From Endozoicomonas arenosclerae (GTDB lineage Bacteria; Pseudomonadota; Gammaproteobacteria; Pseudomonadales; Endozoicomonadaceae): DNA of 64,000 bases. Positions 55,701 through 63,810 of the stretch are shown one piece after another. Each line of letters starts with the position of its first letter. Positions within the stretch are counted from its first letter, which is position 1. The notes under the pieces were generated by a model. The model did no database searches. It was given only the letters and a program-made list of their open reading frames with translations, and had not been told where the DNA came from. The position numbers and the translations under genes were made by a program. Location: NCBI RefSeq assembly GCF_001562015.1, contig NZ_LASA01000061.1:33395-97394 (forward strand), given 5' to 3'.

Positions 55701-56136
55701 AGGCTTTATCAGAGATGGGTGGATTAGGTAACTGAAATTTTGCAAAGTCGTCAGCATGGCCACCGGCGTATTTCAAATACATCCAGGCCCCCATAATGTG
55801 GGCTTCTTTCAGCAACCACTGGGCGTCTTTGGCTTTAATGGGGTCACCATGAGCAGCTCGATTGCCATGAATGCGAAGGGCATCCATCTTCATGGTAATA
55901 GGCTTGGGAATGATACTTTGAAAAGTGTCGTCCGCGATCAAGTCAAAAACACTGGAGCGGTATCCCTGTTGGAGACGTTCATGCCGGTATAGCCAGCGAA
56001 CGATCAACTCCAGATAATTACGCAGTTTAACCAGACTGCTCTCAGGGTCAGTATGAACATACTGTTCAGCCTGAGCGCCAAGGTTTGCCAATTCCGGCCA
56101 CTTGGAACGAAGCATTTCAAAGTTAACTGACGTCAT
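52726..56136 (-). CDS. hsdR: Type I restriction endonuclease subunit HsdR
   Basis: 1136 residues. Order of domains: DUF4145-like N-terminus (1-120), a coiled coil (150-210), the restriction nuclease with Asp262 and Glu277-x-Lys279 (GVVEAKR), and a superfamily 2 translocase with Walker A ATGTGKT (393-399) and DESH (485-488), then the GTRLCP helicase motif and a C-terminal domain for subunit contacts. It cuts unmodified DNA after translocation. The system lies on a mobile element, and hsdR is separated from hsdMS by the toxin pair, so it is transcribed on its own. Confidence 0.95.
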   Translation of the reverse strand: MTSVNFEMLRSKWPELANLGAQAEQYVHTDPESSLVKLRNYLELIVRWLYRHERLQQGYRSSVFDLIADDTFQSIIPKPITMKMDALRIHGNRAAHGDPIKAKDAQWLLKEAHIMGAWMYLKYAGGHADDFAKFQLPNPPISDKASSDISPKELQKKQEQLEQAKTDLEEAQQREISILRDLQFAKEKADELEARLEQSRKQGEQAASVLDMDEAETRRRLIDTRLMAAGWNVAEGVQDTMQVTQEHPVKEQPTPSGDGYADYVLWDEKGLPIGVVEAKRTKVDAEKGRKQAQLYANWLEKETGQRPVIFYTNGNDIFIWDDHPARNYPPRKLFGFYSPDSLQYLIQQRNSCRPLESVPVDTDIAGRLYQMESISRVSERFSDRHRKALIVQATGTGKTRVAIALTKKLLDARWAKRVLFLCDRKELRKQARNAFNEFVNDPIFVVGRTDKKYQDNSRIYISTYPGMMNIMDQYDVGYFDLIIADESHRSIYNVYGDLFKYFDALQVGLTATPVDMIGHTTYGLFGCEGRIPTFEYSLEAAIADSYLTPYEIVTHTTQFLREGIKQDKLSDDQIAELEAQGIDPNTLEFEAKAVDKAIFNRDTNRAIIRNLMENGLRDKDDQLPGKSIIFARSHKHAVLLQSVFDEMYPQFAGKFCQVIDNYNPRAEQLIDDFKGGDHSTNEELTIAISVDMLDTGIDVPEVVNLVFAKPIKSKVKFWQMIGRGTRLCPNLFGEGQHKEKFRIYDHWGNFEYFEQEPPESEPSNSKPLAQKRLEAWVELGKAAQKKFEQGSLKIVAKQLHDQIEGLDESSIAVQEKWQTRDRLRNQKVLEQFAPQTQQQLLDEMGPLMQWLDVRGQGNALRFDMDIIEAQTALYTNKDHLMKPWATVVKKLDMLPPHLAQVQQQGDIINQARDADWWQNASFAELEHVRTRLRGIMYLMEGEVTPPPSEPLYLDVKEDQALYETGQRESKIKSIDLKLYRQQVQGVLEPLFTTHPVLLKIRNGESVDEKELDELAKLVLIQNPNVDIRTLKEFYPEASAGLDQILRTLIGMESSAVADKFAGFAAQYNLNSQQIRFLDMLKNHIRDYGTVEMKQLFEQPFTRIHGEGITGVFSDMTQVMAIKEIVDGFAVNMGESA

Positions 56137-56221
56137 GGGGCAAACATCCTGTTAAGGGATTCTCGATGCCCGTTATTATTCTACTTTTGTCGCTTTTTAA
56201 TCAAGACAGTGGTTCTGCCAG

Positions 56222-57601
56222 CTAATATTCTCGAATATCTCGATAAATCTTCCTTCCTGTAAGCAAACGACTCAACTCTTTTTCATAGAGCCGAATAGCT
56301 GCACGCTTGGCGGGTAAGTGATGATGGCGGTCATAGTGCTTTTTAACAATGCCGGTTTGGCCATGTGACTGGAGCAGGTTACTGTCTTCTGGCCTTACCC
56401 CTGCATCGGTCAGTAGATAGTTGGCCGTTCTTCTGATATCTCTTGCAGTAAACTTTTCAGGCTCTGGTAGCCCTGCCCGCCTGGATTTTTCAACTCTATC
56501 CTCATGCCAACGGATAAAAACATTCTTTAGAGTATCCAGTCGTATTTCTTTGTCCGGACTACTGTAGAAAGGTCCTGGTAAGTCGCCATTATGAGCCTGT
56601 AACACTCTTAATATTCTTATCTGTCGCGCAGTAAGAGGTATAACATGTTTTCGAACGCCTCCTTTTCCTTTTCTCTCAACCAGTGAAACGCACCGCCGCT
56701 TGAAGTCATAGTCTTTCCATAGAGTACGAATCAATGCCTGGGGTCTTTGGCCAGCTGTAGCTACCATCATTTTTACCAATGAGGACAGTACAATGCCAAC
56801 CTTGTACGTTTTATGGACATTAAGATAAAGCTCCTGCAACTCATCATCGGATAAAATACGATCAATCGCATTCTCGGCAGAGGTATCTTTTCTCGTCAAA
56901 GAGACAGGATTACCTGTGAGATAATATCTCTTGTATCCACGCCTGGTCGGGTCATAATCTGCATGAGCCCCGTAAACGAAGGCTGCATGAAGTGAAGCAC
57001 GCACCCGATTCATTTGAACATTGGCCCCTCTATCAGCAAGAGGAGCAAGAATATCTACGATGTCATCCGGTGTAATATCTTTTGCTCGCTTCTCCAGTAA
57101 ATGGGGCAACGGCTTGGTGATATTGGTCTGAAAAGAACGCCAGGTTTCATTCACACTGACCTTTCCATCAATACGCATCTGATCAATGTAGCTATTCAAT
57201 AAGTCGCCTAAAGTGCCTCTGCTGGCTTCTTCTTCAGCTTTCCTGATGGCTTCTTTCTGCTCAGCGGCCAGCTTTTCAGACTGTAACTGCAGGTACTCTT
57301 TGAGGTCCCTGGGCGCGATAGAGCGCTTCAACCTGGCCCACTCATGGGCTTTTTCCCTGCAGTCTAATAAGGAGAAACCTCCAGTACTTCTTTTCTCCCT
57401 ATAGCGACCAATCAAAATTAGCGTTGGATTATTGCCTTTGTAATAACGGTAATAGCTTTGAACTACCCCAGTAGCTCGCCAAAACAGCAAGGCACCATTG
57501 CCTCGTCCGAGCGATTCTGTAACGGTTTTGCCTTCTGTCAGACTTCTGATTTCTGCATCAGTAAGCACGGTTGTTCTTTTTTGAGGAGAAGCCAGCATCA
57601 A
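56222..57601 (-). CDS. int: Tyrosine integrase of the island
   Basis: 459 residues. A DUF4102-like N-terminal arm-binding region, a core-binding domain (about 128-230) and a catalytic domain with Arg286 (ATAGQRP), Arg390 (ARDIRRT), His413 (QSHGQ) and Tyr423 (KKHYDRH). The His usual in the HxxR motif is Arg387 here. It recombines attP with the tRNA-Thr 3' end. The gene is 171 bp inside attR and points into the island; that short stretch should hold its promoter. Confidence 0.93.
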   Translation of the reverse strand: MMLASPQKRTTVLTDAEIRSLTEGKTVTESLGRGNGALLFWRATGVVQSYYRYYKGNNPTLILIGRYREKRSTGGFSLLDCREKAHEWARLKRSIAPRDLKEYLQLQSEKLAAEQKEAIRKAEEEASRGTLGDLLNSYIDQMRIDGKVSVNETWRSFQTNITKPLPHLLEKRAKDITPDDIVDILAPLADRGANVQMNRVRASLHAAFVYGAHADYDPTRRGYKRYYLTGNPVSLTRKDTSAENAIDRILSDDELQELYLNVHKTYKVGIVLSSLVKMMVATAGQRPQALIRTLWKDYDFKRRCVSLVERKGKGGVRKHVIPLTARQIRILRVLQAHNGDLPGPFYSSPDKEIRLDTLKNVFIRWHEDRVEKSRRAGLPEPEKFTARDIRRTANYLLTDAGVRPEDSNLLQSHGQTGIVKKHYDRHHHLPAKRAAIRLYEKELSRLLTGRKIYRDIREY

Positions 57602-57772
57602 CTATTTTTCTCAAAAAACTTGCATTGCTAGCACTATAGGTTTCTATCGAGATTTTGTGAAACAGTTCATGTATGAATTAAACAAAAAGATACTGTTAAC
57701 CCTTTATATATAAAGGCTTGCAGGCACGTTTTGGGCATATTTGAAACAGTACGATATTACTAAAAGGTGCCT

Positions 57773-57817
57773 CTTGTAATCAGTGGGTCCCGAGTTCGAC
57801 TCTTGGTGCCGGCACCA
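57773..57817 (+). repeat. attR (45-bp direct repeat)
   Basis: Exact copy of the tRNA-Thr 3' half, from the anticodon loop to CCA, without the 5' half, so it is not a functional tRNA. It marks the right end of the element. Confidence 0.92.
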
Positions 57818-57898
57818 AATTTTCTCTTAGTTTTCAGTAACTTAGAGTAGGTGTGAGACAAACACTTGATGATTTGTCGCAGTCGTTTAGTAAGGTCA

Positions 57899-58077
57899 AT
57901 GACAAGACCAATGACAAGATCACACCTAGACACAAAAACCCGGTTTCAGTAATGACAACCGGGTTTTTTGTGTCTAGCTCAGAAGCACTATACCCTCGAC
58001 GTAAATCTCCATCTTGTCATTGATGAAAACGACGATGACAAGACGCCATACTGTCAATGACAAGACAAAATGACAAC
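57899..58077. repeat. ATGACAAGAC repeat cluster
   Basis: Copies of ATGACAAGA(C/T) at 57899, 57911, 58035 and 58057, one inverted (58011-58020), and a shortened one at 58070. Spacing is irregular. The cluster stands next to an integrase remnant, so arm-type integrase sites of a former element are the likeliest explanation. Confidence 0.6.
57926..57977. terminator. Long terminator-like hairpin
   Basis: CTAGACACAAAAACCCGGTT pairs with its complement at 57957-57977 (one bulged T), loop of 11 bases. Stem of about 20 bp with A and T runs inside, active in either direction. It may be the terminator that belonged to tRNA-Thr before the insertions. Confidence 0.7.
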
Positions 58078-58279
58078 ATACGGATGTGCGATCAGGAAAG
58101 CTTGATGAAATTCAGGATCGGAGACGACATTGCAGTAGCAGCAACACCAGGTACACCTGAACCATCCAAGTGGACAATCTGGTTATAACAAAGCTGCAAG
58201 TGACCATCAGATGAAAGATGGAGGTAAAGCCAGGTAGTATCAACATAACTATCTGGAACCGCTGGTCCCGGAAAGTTAA

Positions 58280-58525
58280 TCAAACCACCTGCCAGCTTCC
58301 TGTGGTAAACAGGGATGCAATCCCCTGGAGCCATAGAGATATTGGAACAGTTCTGACCTTTCCATTCTTGGTTCTGACAAAAGTAATCCGGTGGGGGGAA
58401 AGCTGTGACCGCCTCAAACCTTCTGCTTCACTCCATCTCGCTCCGGTGGCAAGACATATCCGAATCATCAGACCTACGTCCTGCTTAACCCAGTAAGAAT
58501 CAAGAACTCTTATGTTTCTTCTCAA
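58280..58525 (-). pseudogene. Fragment of an HP1/P2-type tyrosine integrase
   Basis: Residues ~15-64 of the frame (58334-58483) read VGLMIRICLATGARWSEAEG and RITFVRTKNGKVRTVPIS, the start of the catalytic domain of HP1/P2-like integrases, including the first catalytic Arg (GARWSEAE). The HxxR, His and Tyr parts are absent downstream and the core-binding domain absent upstream, where a PP2C gene begins. So it is a dead remnant of a second integrase near the same tRNA site. Confidence 0.8.
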
Positions 58526-59261
58526 GCAGGTGATTAATCAGCTCAGTTCGAAAGTTAATAACACTATCTGGTTGAGTAAGTAGCAAATAACTACAGTCGT
58601 CTTTTGGCTGCTGGATAACTGATGAATAATCACTCAATTGCTGACATTGCTCATCAGGAGAGCGCTCTGCCCAAAAACCATCAGTAGCCATTATTAGAAC
58701 AGAACCTTTTGACCACTGGTGTTCTTGGTATTCAGGCTGCATATAGTGCCTGCTGTTAAATGTTCTGGTCAGGCTATGCCTTCCTGCATGTTTACGCAGC
58801 TGATCTTCTGATTCAGAATTAATGGCATTGGCCAAACTGTGTATAGAGGTTTTCCAGTCAATACGCTCTGGTGAGATTATTGGAGCAAAACCTAAACGGC
58901 AGTCCCCTGTATGAAGTGTTTGAACAAGGTTATTTACCTGCACTCTGGCAATCAGATAACTAGCAGCAGCTACAGGATAGAGTCGTCTTAACTCAACCTG
59001 CCACTCTGGTAATCTGGATAGCAAGTCTTCAATAGGATCAGAACTGGTCTGCTTGAATGTATTTATAACTTTTGAACACAGAACTGAAGCCATTAAACCG
59101 CTCTGGATTTTAGAAGTAGCACCATCGGCAATTATATACAGTGCTTCATTCTGCTTTCTGGCGTAGGCAAATGCATCCCTGTTATCCGGGGTTTTCTGCC
59201 CTTTGGCTGAGCGCCATTGGGAGATAAGGGTCACGAGCTTCCAGACTCCTTCAACTGACAA
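58500..59261 (-). CDS. PP2C-like protein phosphatase
   Basis: 253 residues. PP2C motifs in order: DNRDAFAY (near 26-33), ALYIIADGATS with the metal Asp46-Gly47, LHTGDCRLG, LIMATDGFWAE and, near the end, DDCSYLLL. It would remove phosphate from Ser/Thr residues. It is the last of three genes (wHTH, nucleotidyltransferase, PP2C) with overlaps, and overlaps the nucleotidyltransferase gene by 31 bases. No kinase is near, so its target is unknown. Confidence 0.8.
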   Translation of the reverse strand: MSVEGVWKLVTLISQWRSAKGQKTPDNRDAFAYARKQNEALYIIADGATSKIQSGLMASVLCSKVINTFKQTSSDPIEDLLSRLPEWQVELRRLYPVAAASYLIARVQVNNLVQTLHTGDCRLGFAPIISPERIDWKTSIHSLANAINSESEDQLRKHAGRHSLTRTFNSRHYMQPEYQEHQWSKGSVLIMATDGFWAERSPDEQCQQLSDYSSVIQQPKDDCSYLLLTQPDSVINFRTELINHLLEKKHKSS

Positions 59262-59941
59262 GCAGTTTCCAGCCGCTCGAAGATGATTTCTTCACGCTGC
59301 TGATCACCTCTAGCAGTACTCTGAACAGCGTATTCAAAATCGTCGAGCTCCAGTAACTTTGAAATCTCTGCTGCAACAAATGCCTGAAGTTCTCCAGGAG
59401 CATCAGAAAGCTCTTCAACCAGGGATTCCCTGCCATCAAACAGGTTTAACAGGTCTTCAAGATCACGGTGAAATGCATCGTTCTTACCTCGCCCCAGCCA
59501 GGCATCCAGCTTGGTAGCAATAAAATAAGGAGGCGTCAGTAGTCGAATATTCAGATCATCAGTGACCTGAACGGATTGAGCCGTTTTTAAAGCTTCTGCA
59601 TACCAACGATTACTGAAACCTAACACTGAAGCGTCATCAGGCATAATATCAACCTGCAGTTCACCCAGACGCATTCGGCAAATAACGTCGTCTTCCATGG
59701 ATTCGCTGAAACCTTTCTCCTTCAACAGCTCTTTCAGCTGGTGCCATTGGCCATACCCCATCACGTTCACAATGAGATCTACGTCATCCGTCGCTCGAAC
59801 ACTTTCACGGGTAAAATCGTCAGTCAGCAATAGTCCTGTTGTACAACCACCCACAAAAGCAACATCAGGTAGAAGATCATCTCCCAAAGCTCTGGCTACG
59901 GTTTCAATCATGGACAACAGCTGGTTGTAAGTTCCACTCAT
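59231..59941 (-). CDS. Nucleotidyltransferase (AbiEii/MNT-like)
   Basis: 236 residues with the nucleotidyltransferase core: VGGCTTGLLLTDD and TDDVDLIV (Gly31-Gly32, Asp53 and Asp55), and a third Asp in LQVDIMPDD. The FIATKLDAWLGRGKNDAFHRDLEDLLNLF segment is typical of the AbiEii/toxin-linked group. Such enzymes can modify tRNA or proteins, often as the toxin of a pair. The preceding gene encodes a winged-helix protein as AbiEi does, but the following PP2C is unusual. Confidence 0.8.
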   Translation of the reverse strand: MSGTYNQLLSMIETVARALGDDLLPDVAFVGGCTTGLLLTDDFTRESVRATDDVDLIVNVMGYGQWHQLKELLKEKGFSESMEDDVICRMRLGELQVDIMPDDASVLGFSNRWYAEALKTAQSVQVTDDLNIRLLTPPYFIATKLDAWLGRGKNDAFHRDLEDLLNLFDGRESLVEELSDAPGELQAFVAAEISKLLELDDFEYAVQSTARGDQQREEIIFERLETACQLKESGSS

Positions 59942-60471
59942 TAAGTTTGTAACCTTTCTTTGAGTAGCTGTATTGCAACCTGAGATTCTCTGGGATTTCC
60001 TAGACGAATAGCGTCTACAAGAGCCAATAGATCATAAAGACAATGATCTTGCTTTACGGCTTCAGGCACACTTTTAAAGAGAGGGTCTATTTTCATACCC
60101 ATGGTATCAGCATGAGCATCAGGCCATACCGGTCTGTATTCACCTGCAGACATCAGTTTGCCTGCCAGGCCGGGCGCCGCAAAAGCAGTAGGTATTCCCC
60201 TTACCAGATCACCAGCTTTGGCGGGGAAAACATACTTCAGGCCATTTGGAATAAATTCCAACAGTGCCCGGACATTAGCTTTTGGCAGCTTGCTCTTTCT
60301 ATCATGTTTCATCAGTCCTGCTGCAGCGCTGCGGGACAGAGAGTTACTGACCTCTGACTTACCCACACCTGTACTGGCTGACAAAGCTCGTACTGAGTAG
60401 TTCTCTTGGGATGCTTCGCATTGCTGCAAGCAGACCAGTTTAAGAAGTATCAGAATATCCTGACCTTTCAT
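59941..60471 (-). CDS. Winged-helix regulator/antitoxin-like protein
   Basis: 176 residues. The N-terminal helix-turn-helix reads LKLVCLQQCEASQENYSVRAL and GVGKSEVSNSLSRSAAAGL; the rest is unassigned (GIPTAFAAPGLAGKL and a Pro-rich PVWPDAHADTMG). The ATG at 60471 follows AGGAGGAGGG by 5 bases, a very strong site; the frame is open 10 codons further. Its stop and the next start overlap (TAATG). A palindrome just upstream suggests autoregulation. Confidence 0.75.
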   Translation of the reverse strand: MKGQDILILLKLVCLQQCEASQENYSVRALSASTGVGKSEVSNSLSRSAAAGLMKHDRKSKLPKANVRALLEFIPNGLKYVFPAKAGDLVRGIPTAFAAPGLAGKLMSAGEYRPVWPDAHADTMGMKIDPLFKSVPEAVKQDHCLYDLLALVDAIRLGNPRESQVAIQLLKERLQT

Positions 60472-60494
60472 GGCTTCCCTCCTCCTATCAATAT

Positions 60495-60520
60495 TGTCCA
60501 CTGTCCATGGACAATGGACA
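60495..60520. promoter_or_regulatory. 26-bp palindromic operator upstream of the wHTH gene
   Basis: TGTCCACTGTCCATGGACAATGGACA is symmetrical at all but two paired positions and lies 24 bases before the wHTH ATG. ATTGTC and GACAAT flank it at both sides. A site for autoregulation is likely. Confidence 0.65.
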
Positions 60521-60687
60521 GATTAGACAATATATCCATGAAAAGCCAATTAAGTAGTCTGTAGCCCTTGGATTAGAGCAACCCCTCAGTTCTGCAAGTG
60601 ACTGTGGCCCCGGCAAGCTTTCTGTTCATTTTCCTGAGCAATAGGCAAAGGAGATAGGCTGAAATTGTTTCACAGGCTCTCCTGAAA

Positions 60688-60755
60688 TGTATAAAAATCG
60701 CTATTTTCTATACAGGTCATCTGGATATGTATAGAAAACCCATATTTCCTATACA
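60688..60755. promoter_or_regulatory. Cluster of TTTTCTATACA-type sites
   Basis: TGTATAAAAAT (60688), TTTTCTATACA (60704-60714), TGTATAGAAAA (60728-60738) and TTTCCTATACA (60745-60755) alternate in direction. The central two are exact complements. The pattern is that of operators for a dimeric regulator. Confidence 0.55.
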
Positions 60756-60841
60756 TATTTAAAATTCAAGAAGGCTCTTGCTGTTCCCAGGCTTAAAAAA
60801 GAATGCATACTACTCCAGAATACTTTTGTATAACGCTCGGT

Positions 60842-61771
60842 TTACCCACAACACTTTTTAAACTTCTTGCCGCTGCCACAGGGGCACGGGTCATTTCGCC
60901 CCACTTTGGGAGCATCTCTTACGATGGTTCCTTGATTCTCTGCACGACTGAAAAAGCTTTCAATGTCATCAGCTACATCTTCCGGGGATGCAAAAAACTC
61001 GCTGAGATCAATATCATCCAACTCTTCACCGACTCCCTCTTCAGTAAAGCAGTCCCAATTCTCCAGCTCGGCAATGGTGTCGGTAATATAATCCTGGTGA
61101 AAGGAGAGTGAAAATTCATCCACTTCTCCTTCTTCGAAAATATCTTCCACTTCCTTGAGGGTGATGTATGTCTCCATATCGGGCCACTGCTGATAGCAGC
61201 TTCGGATACTGTCTATCAGATCCGAAAACATCATCATCTCGCTGATGTCAGCGAGACTGATTCGGAGATAACCTCCCTCGTATTGCAGCTCTCCACTCAG
61301 CATTCGACGACAATAATCATGTAACTGACTTTTATCCCACTGCCCACGGCAGACCAGAGTCAGCAGAGAATAAAAAGCATGTGAGCGGGCGTACTGGTTT
61401 GCCTCAGGATTTTCTGCGAGCTGCTGAATAGGCATGACATCGCCATTGCAGACAGACGCCAGAATTCGGCTCAGTCCTTCTTCGCCGATGATCCACTCAA
61501 TTTCCTCATCCAGTTGATTCAACAGTTTAATGAGGGGCTTATAAGCTCGGGTTTCCCGGAACTGCGCCAGAAGAAAAATCGCAAACAAAAGCAGATCAAT
61601 CTGGTCGTTATCTATCGCTCCTTGGGGATCAGCAGCCACCGTTTCCAGATAATCCAATAGTAGAGGCGTCGCAGCCTCCTGCTGATCAATCACCGTTTGC
61701 AAAGCTTCTCTGGGAAAGACGCCTTCCTTATGGTGAGACAGAGTCTCAATAGCTTGCTGAAGATCGGTCAT
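60842..61771 (-). CDS. DUF1186-like protein with C-terminal SEC-C metal-binding motif
   Basis: 309 residues. An alpha-helical body resembling HEAT-like DUF1186 proteins ([42 protein letters not shown]), an acidic segment (~235-270) and a C-terminal SEC-C zinc motif, [23 protein letters not shown] motifs bind zinc and occur in SecA and in many proteins of unknown role. It is a stand-alone gene; its function is unknown. Confidence 0.82.
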   Translation of the reverse strand: MTDLQQAIETLSHHKEGVFPREALQTVIDQQEAATPLLLDYLETVAADPQGAIDNDQIDLLLFAIFLLAQFRETRAYKPLIKLLNQLDEEIEWIIGEEGLSRILASVCNGDVMPIQQLAENPEANQYARSHAFYSLLTLVCRGQWDKSQLHDYCRRMLSGELQYEGGYLRISLADISEMMMFSDLIDSIRSCYQQWPDMETYITLKEVEDIFEEGEVDEFSLSFHQDYITDTIAELENWDCFTEEGVGEELDDIDLSEFFASPEDVADDIESFFSRAENQGTIVRDAPKVGRNDPCPCGSGKKFKKCCG

Positions 61772-62429
61772 ACGACTCTTGCCTTTGTATTGATAACGGC
61801 TTTGCGCTTGAGTTGCCCTAGTTTACTGATAACTAGCACTTTTCTCTCCCAGAAAGTTTGTCTAACAGACTGTTGGAGAATTGGCTTTTTTCTTATGTTC
61901 TCTTTTACACAGTTCCCGACCCTAAGTGATGAATCAGCACACTGCCAGACCCGAGATACTCGATGGTATTTCGAGCATAGGCTAATCGAAGCTCTCTCTT
62001 TCAGCTTGCTCAGTAGTACCAGATTGTGGCCCATAGTAATTGGGCAACAGCCTATTGCCCAAATTCTGGGTCGGGCCATGCTTCGGCAAACTGCTGCATA
62101 TATTTCAGATTTCTGTAAGAAAAATCTTTCAAATCTGGAAAAGACACTTCAAGATCATGAGCCAGAATAAGAGTCATATAATCCTAGCTACTCTTTAGCA
62201 AGCTGCTGGGCAAGCACTTTGCCCGGTGCTCGGATATTCGCTATCTCTTTCCTAAAAGCCTGTTTCAGGCTTCAACATTTTCCAACTCCATGTTGATAAA
62301 CAAAAGCAAAACAAACTCGGTCACGTCGTCGAAATAACTGATACCGTCGCCAGGATTTACATCACTGAAGCTCCAGAGTTTATGGACGATGTGGTGGGTC
62401 ATGAAAGAAGTCCGAGAAAAGGGGAAAAG
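61772..62429. other. Non-coding interval with small hairpins
   Basis: About 660 bp. Open frames on both strands overlap each other and none has a ribosome site or recognised content. Two short hairpins share a GGGCAA/TTGCCC stem (62041-62060 and 62208-62224). A frame read from about 62245 into 62430+ lacks a start codon. Confidence 0.4.
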
Positions 62430-63533
62430 TTATTGATATGGGGTAAGGTCGTTGCTATCTCGCGTCATCAGATCGAGCAACTTACGATGAACAAACAGCT
62501 TTTCCTTTCCGGACTGAATTTCGTAGAGAACACCAATCGCACAGAGCTGCTTAAGATAGATTGAAGCCGTTTGCCTCTTGGCAATGTTGCGCTCTGTCAG
62601 GTTGCTGATACGGCTATAAGGCTGCTCAAAAATAATTTGGATCAGTTCATGACTGTACAGTTTAGGTACCTGCTTCTGAATCCACTGGGCTGTCAGCTCC
62701 ATCAGTTCACGAATGCCGGCTATTTTATCGCGGGTCCAGCAGGAGGTACTTTCTACAGCCTCCAGCATATATAAAATCCAGGGTTCCCAGGCACTTTCCT
62801 GAGTCACCCGATTAAGCAGTTGATAATACTGCGCCTTGTTTCGGACAATGTAGTGACTCAGATAAAGAATCGGTAGAGTCAGCAGACCCTTCTCCAACAA
62901 GTAGAGAACATTCAGTATCCTGCCTGTTCGACCATTGCCGTCTGTAAAAGGGTGAATGGCTTCAAACTGATAGTGGGTCACCGCCATTTTTACCAATGGA
63001 TCAGTGTCGTCTTCAACGTGAACATATTGTTCCCAGTTTGCCAGCAAGTCACGAATCACTGTTTCGCCTACCGGAGGAGTATAGATAATATTGCCCGTCA
63101 GGTCGTTAGCCAGTGCAGTGCCAGGCACTTTTCGAATGTCCATGTCGCAGCCTTTAATTGTGCTGCATACAGCCACTGCCATATTGGTGGTGATAGGTCT
63201 TTGAGCCAGTTGCTGCACACCGGAAAACAATGCGGTGCGATATCTCAGTGCTTCTTTAGTGGCAGGATCTGCATGGCTGTCTTCTTCGGCGTACTGAAAC
63301 AGTTTATCAGTGGTTGTTACAATATTTTCTATTTCAGAGCTGTCTTTCGCTTCCAGCAAAGGCAACATATTGATCAGAAGCTCCTGATTGGGCAACAACT
63401 CCCCAGCCTGCTTGAGTTCTGCCAGGGCCGCTCTGGCTCGAATACAGGCTTTAAGAACAGGGACTGTTTCCAGATTTTGCCCGGCAGGCAAGAGTGGAAG
63501 CTCGTTGTAAGGCTGATCAGGCTGCCATTTCAT
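62430..63533 (-). CDS. Fic family protein (AMP transferase)
   Basis: 367 residues. The Fic motif is complete: HPFTDGNGRTGR at 194-205, so it should move AMP from ATP to a hydroxyl of a target. An N-terminal inhibitory motif SSEIEN (65-70) matches [S/T]xxxE[G/N], as in self-inhibited class II Fic proteins. A winged-helix-like C-terminus follows (RISNLTERNIAKRQTASIYLKQL), suggesting DNA binding. I use ATG 63533 (MKWQPDQPYNELPLLP), where this subfamily starts, not the codon at 63560. The upstream region has seven TCGACA hexamers. Confidence 0.9.
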   Translation of the reverse strand: MKWQPDQPYNELPLLPAGQNLETVPVLKACIRARAALAELKQAGELLPNQELLINMLPLLEAKDSSEIENIVTTTDKLFQYAEEDSHADPATKEALRYRTALFSGVQQLAQRPITTNMAVAVCSTIKGCDMDIRKVPGTALANDLTGNIIYTPPVGETVIRDLLANWEQYVHVEDDTDPLVKMAVTHYQFEAIHPFTDGNGRTGRILNVLYLLEKGLLTLPILYLSHYIVRNKAQYYQLLNRVTQESAWEPWILYMLEAVESTSCWTRDKIAGIRELMELTAQWIQKQVPKLYSHELIQIIFEQPYSRISNLTERNIAKRQTASIYLKQLCAIGVLYEIQSGKEKLFVHRKLLDLMTRDSNDLTPYQ

Positions 63534-63553
63534 GCTTATAAACCGATAAAAAA

Positions 63554-63701
63554 TCGACACGTTATCAGCTTATGTCGATAGTATCGACATGTAAAGAAAA
63601 CGTGTTTAAAAAACACAATTTAATCGACACGTTTTTCGATTATGTCGATGCTATAAACATGAGTCCTTAATGTGTCGATATTTTTTGGAAATATCGACAC
63701 A
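63554..63701. promoter_or_regulatory. TCGACA/TGTCGA operator cluster upstream of the Fic gene
   Basis: TCGACA or its complement occurs at 63554, 63573, 63584, 63624, 63643, 63673 and 63694. The first two and the fourth and fifth pairs are 19 bp apart, and the blocks beginning AATCGACACG recur 70 bp apart (63552 and 63622), showing a local duplication. The last two form a hairpin with 11-bp arms, TGTGTCGATAT and ATATCGACACA (63671-63701). Confidence 0.7.
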
Positions 63702-63760
63702 TAATAGATCAGGGCTTCTCTTAGGATTTGTCTCAAAATAATTTCCCGATTTACACATGG

Positions 63761-63793
63761 ACGCCGTTCACCCTGAAGCTTGTCGAAGGGTGT
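63761..63793. repeat. REP-like element, diverged copy
   Basis: The core CGTTCACCCTGAAGCTTGTC followed by GAAGGGTG is related to the element at 25032-25142 (CTGAGCCTGTCGAAG). Short arms CACCCT and AGGGTG are inverted. Confidence 0.5.
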
Positions 63794-63810
63794 TGGTTTC
63801 GACTTATCCG

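Larger units (their letters stand above)
57818..58279. other. Non-coding region right of attR with hairpin and direct repeats
   Basis: About 460 bp without a credible gene (the frame 58092-58334 on the minus strand has no recognisable content). It holds a long terminator-like hairpin and a set of ATGACAAGA repeats, followed by an integrase fragment. Confidence 0.5.
60472..60841. other. Control region upstream of the wHTH operon and past the SEC-C gene
   Basis: 370 bp without a gene. It holds a 26-bp palindrome (60495-60520) and four TTTYCTATACA-type sites (60688-60755), and the 3' end of the SEC-C gene borders it at 60842. Confidence 0.55.

Noticed and set aside
58092..58334. 80-codon minus-strand frame after the integrase remnant
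   Set aside because: It does not contain the missing integrase motifs and has no recognisable content; it is left as non-coding.
61697..62170. 157-codon plus-strand frame, and the minus-strand frame 61768-62079 opposite it
   Set aside because: The first begins inside the SEC-C gene on the other strand; neither has a ribosome site or known motif. A decayed transposase was considered but nothing specific supports it.
62245..62564. Plus-strand frame reading into the Fic gene's opposite strand
   Set aside because: No start codon in the first part and it overlaps a certain gene antisense; openness is likely chance.
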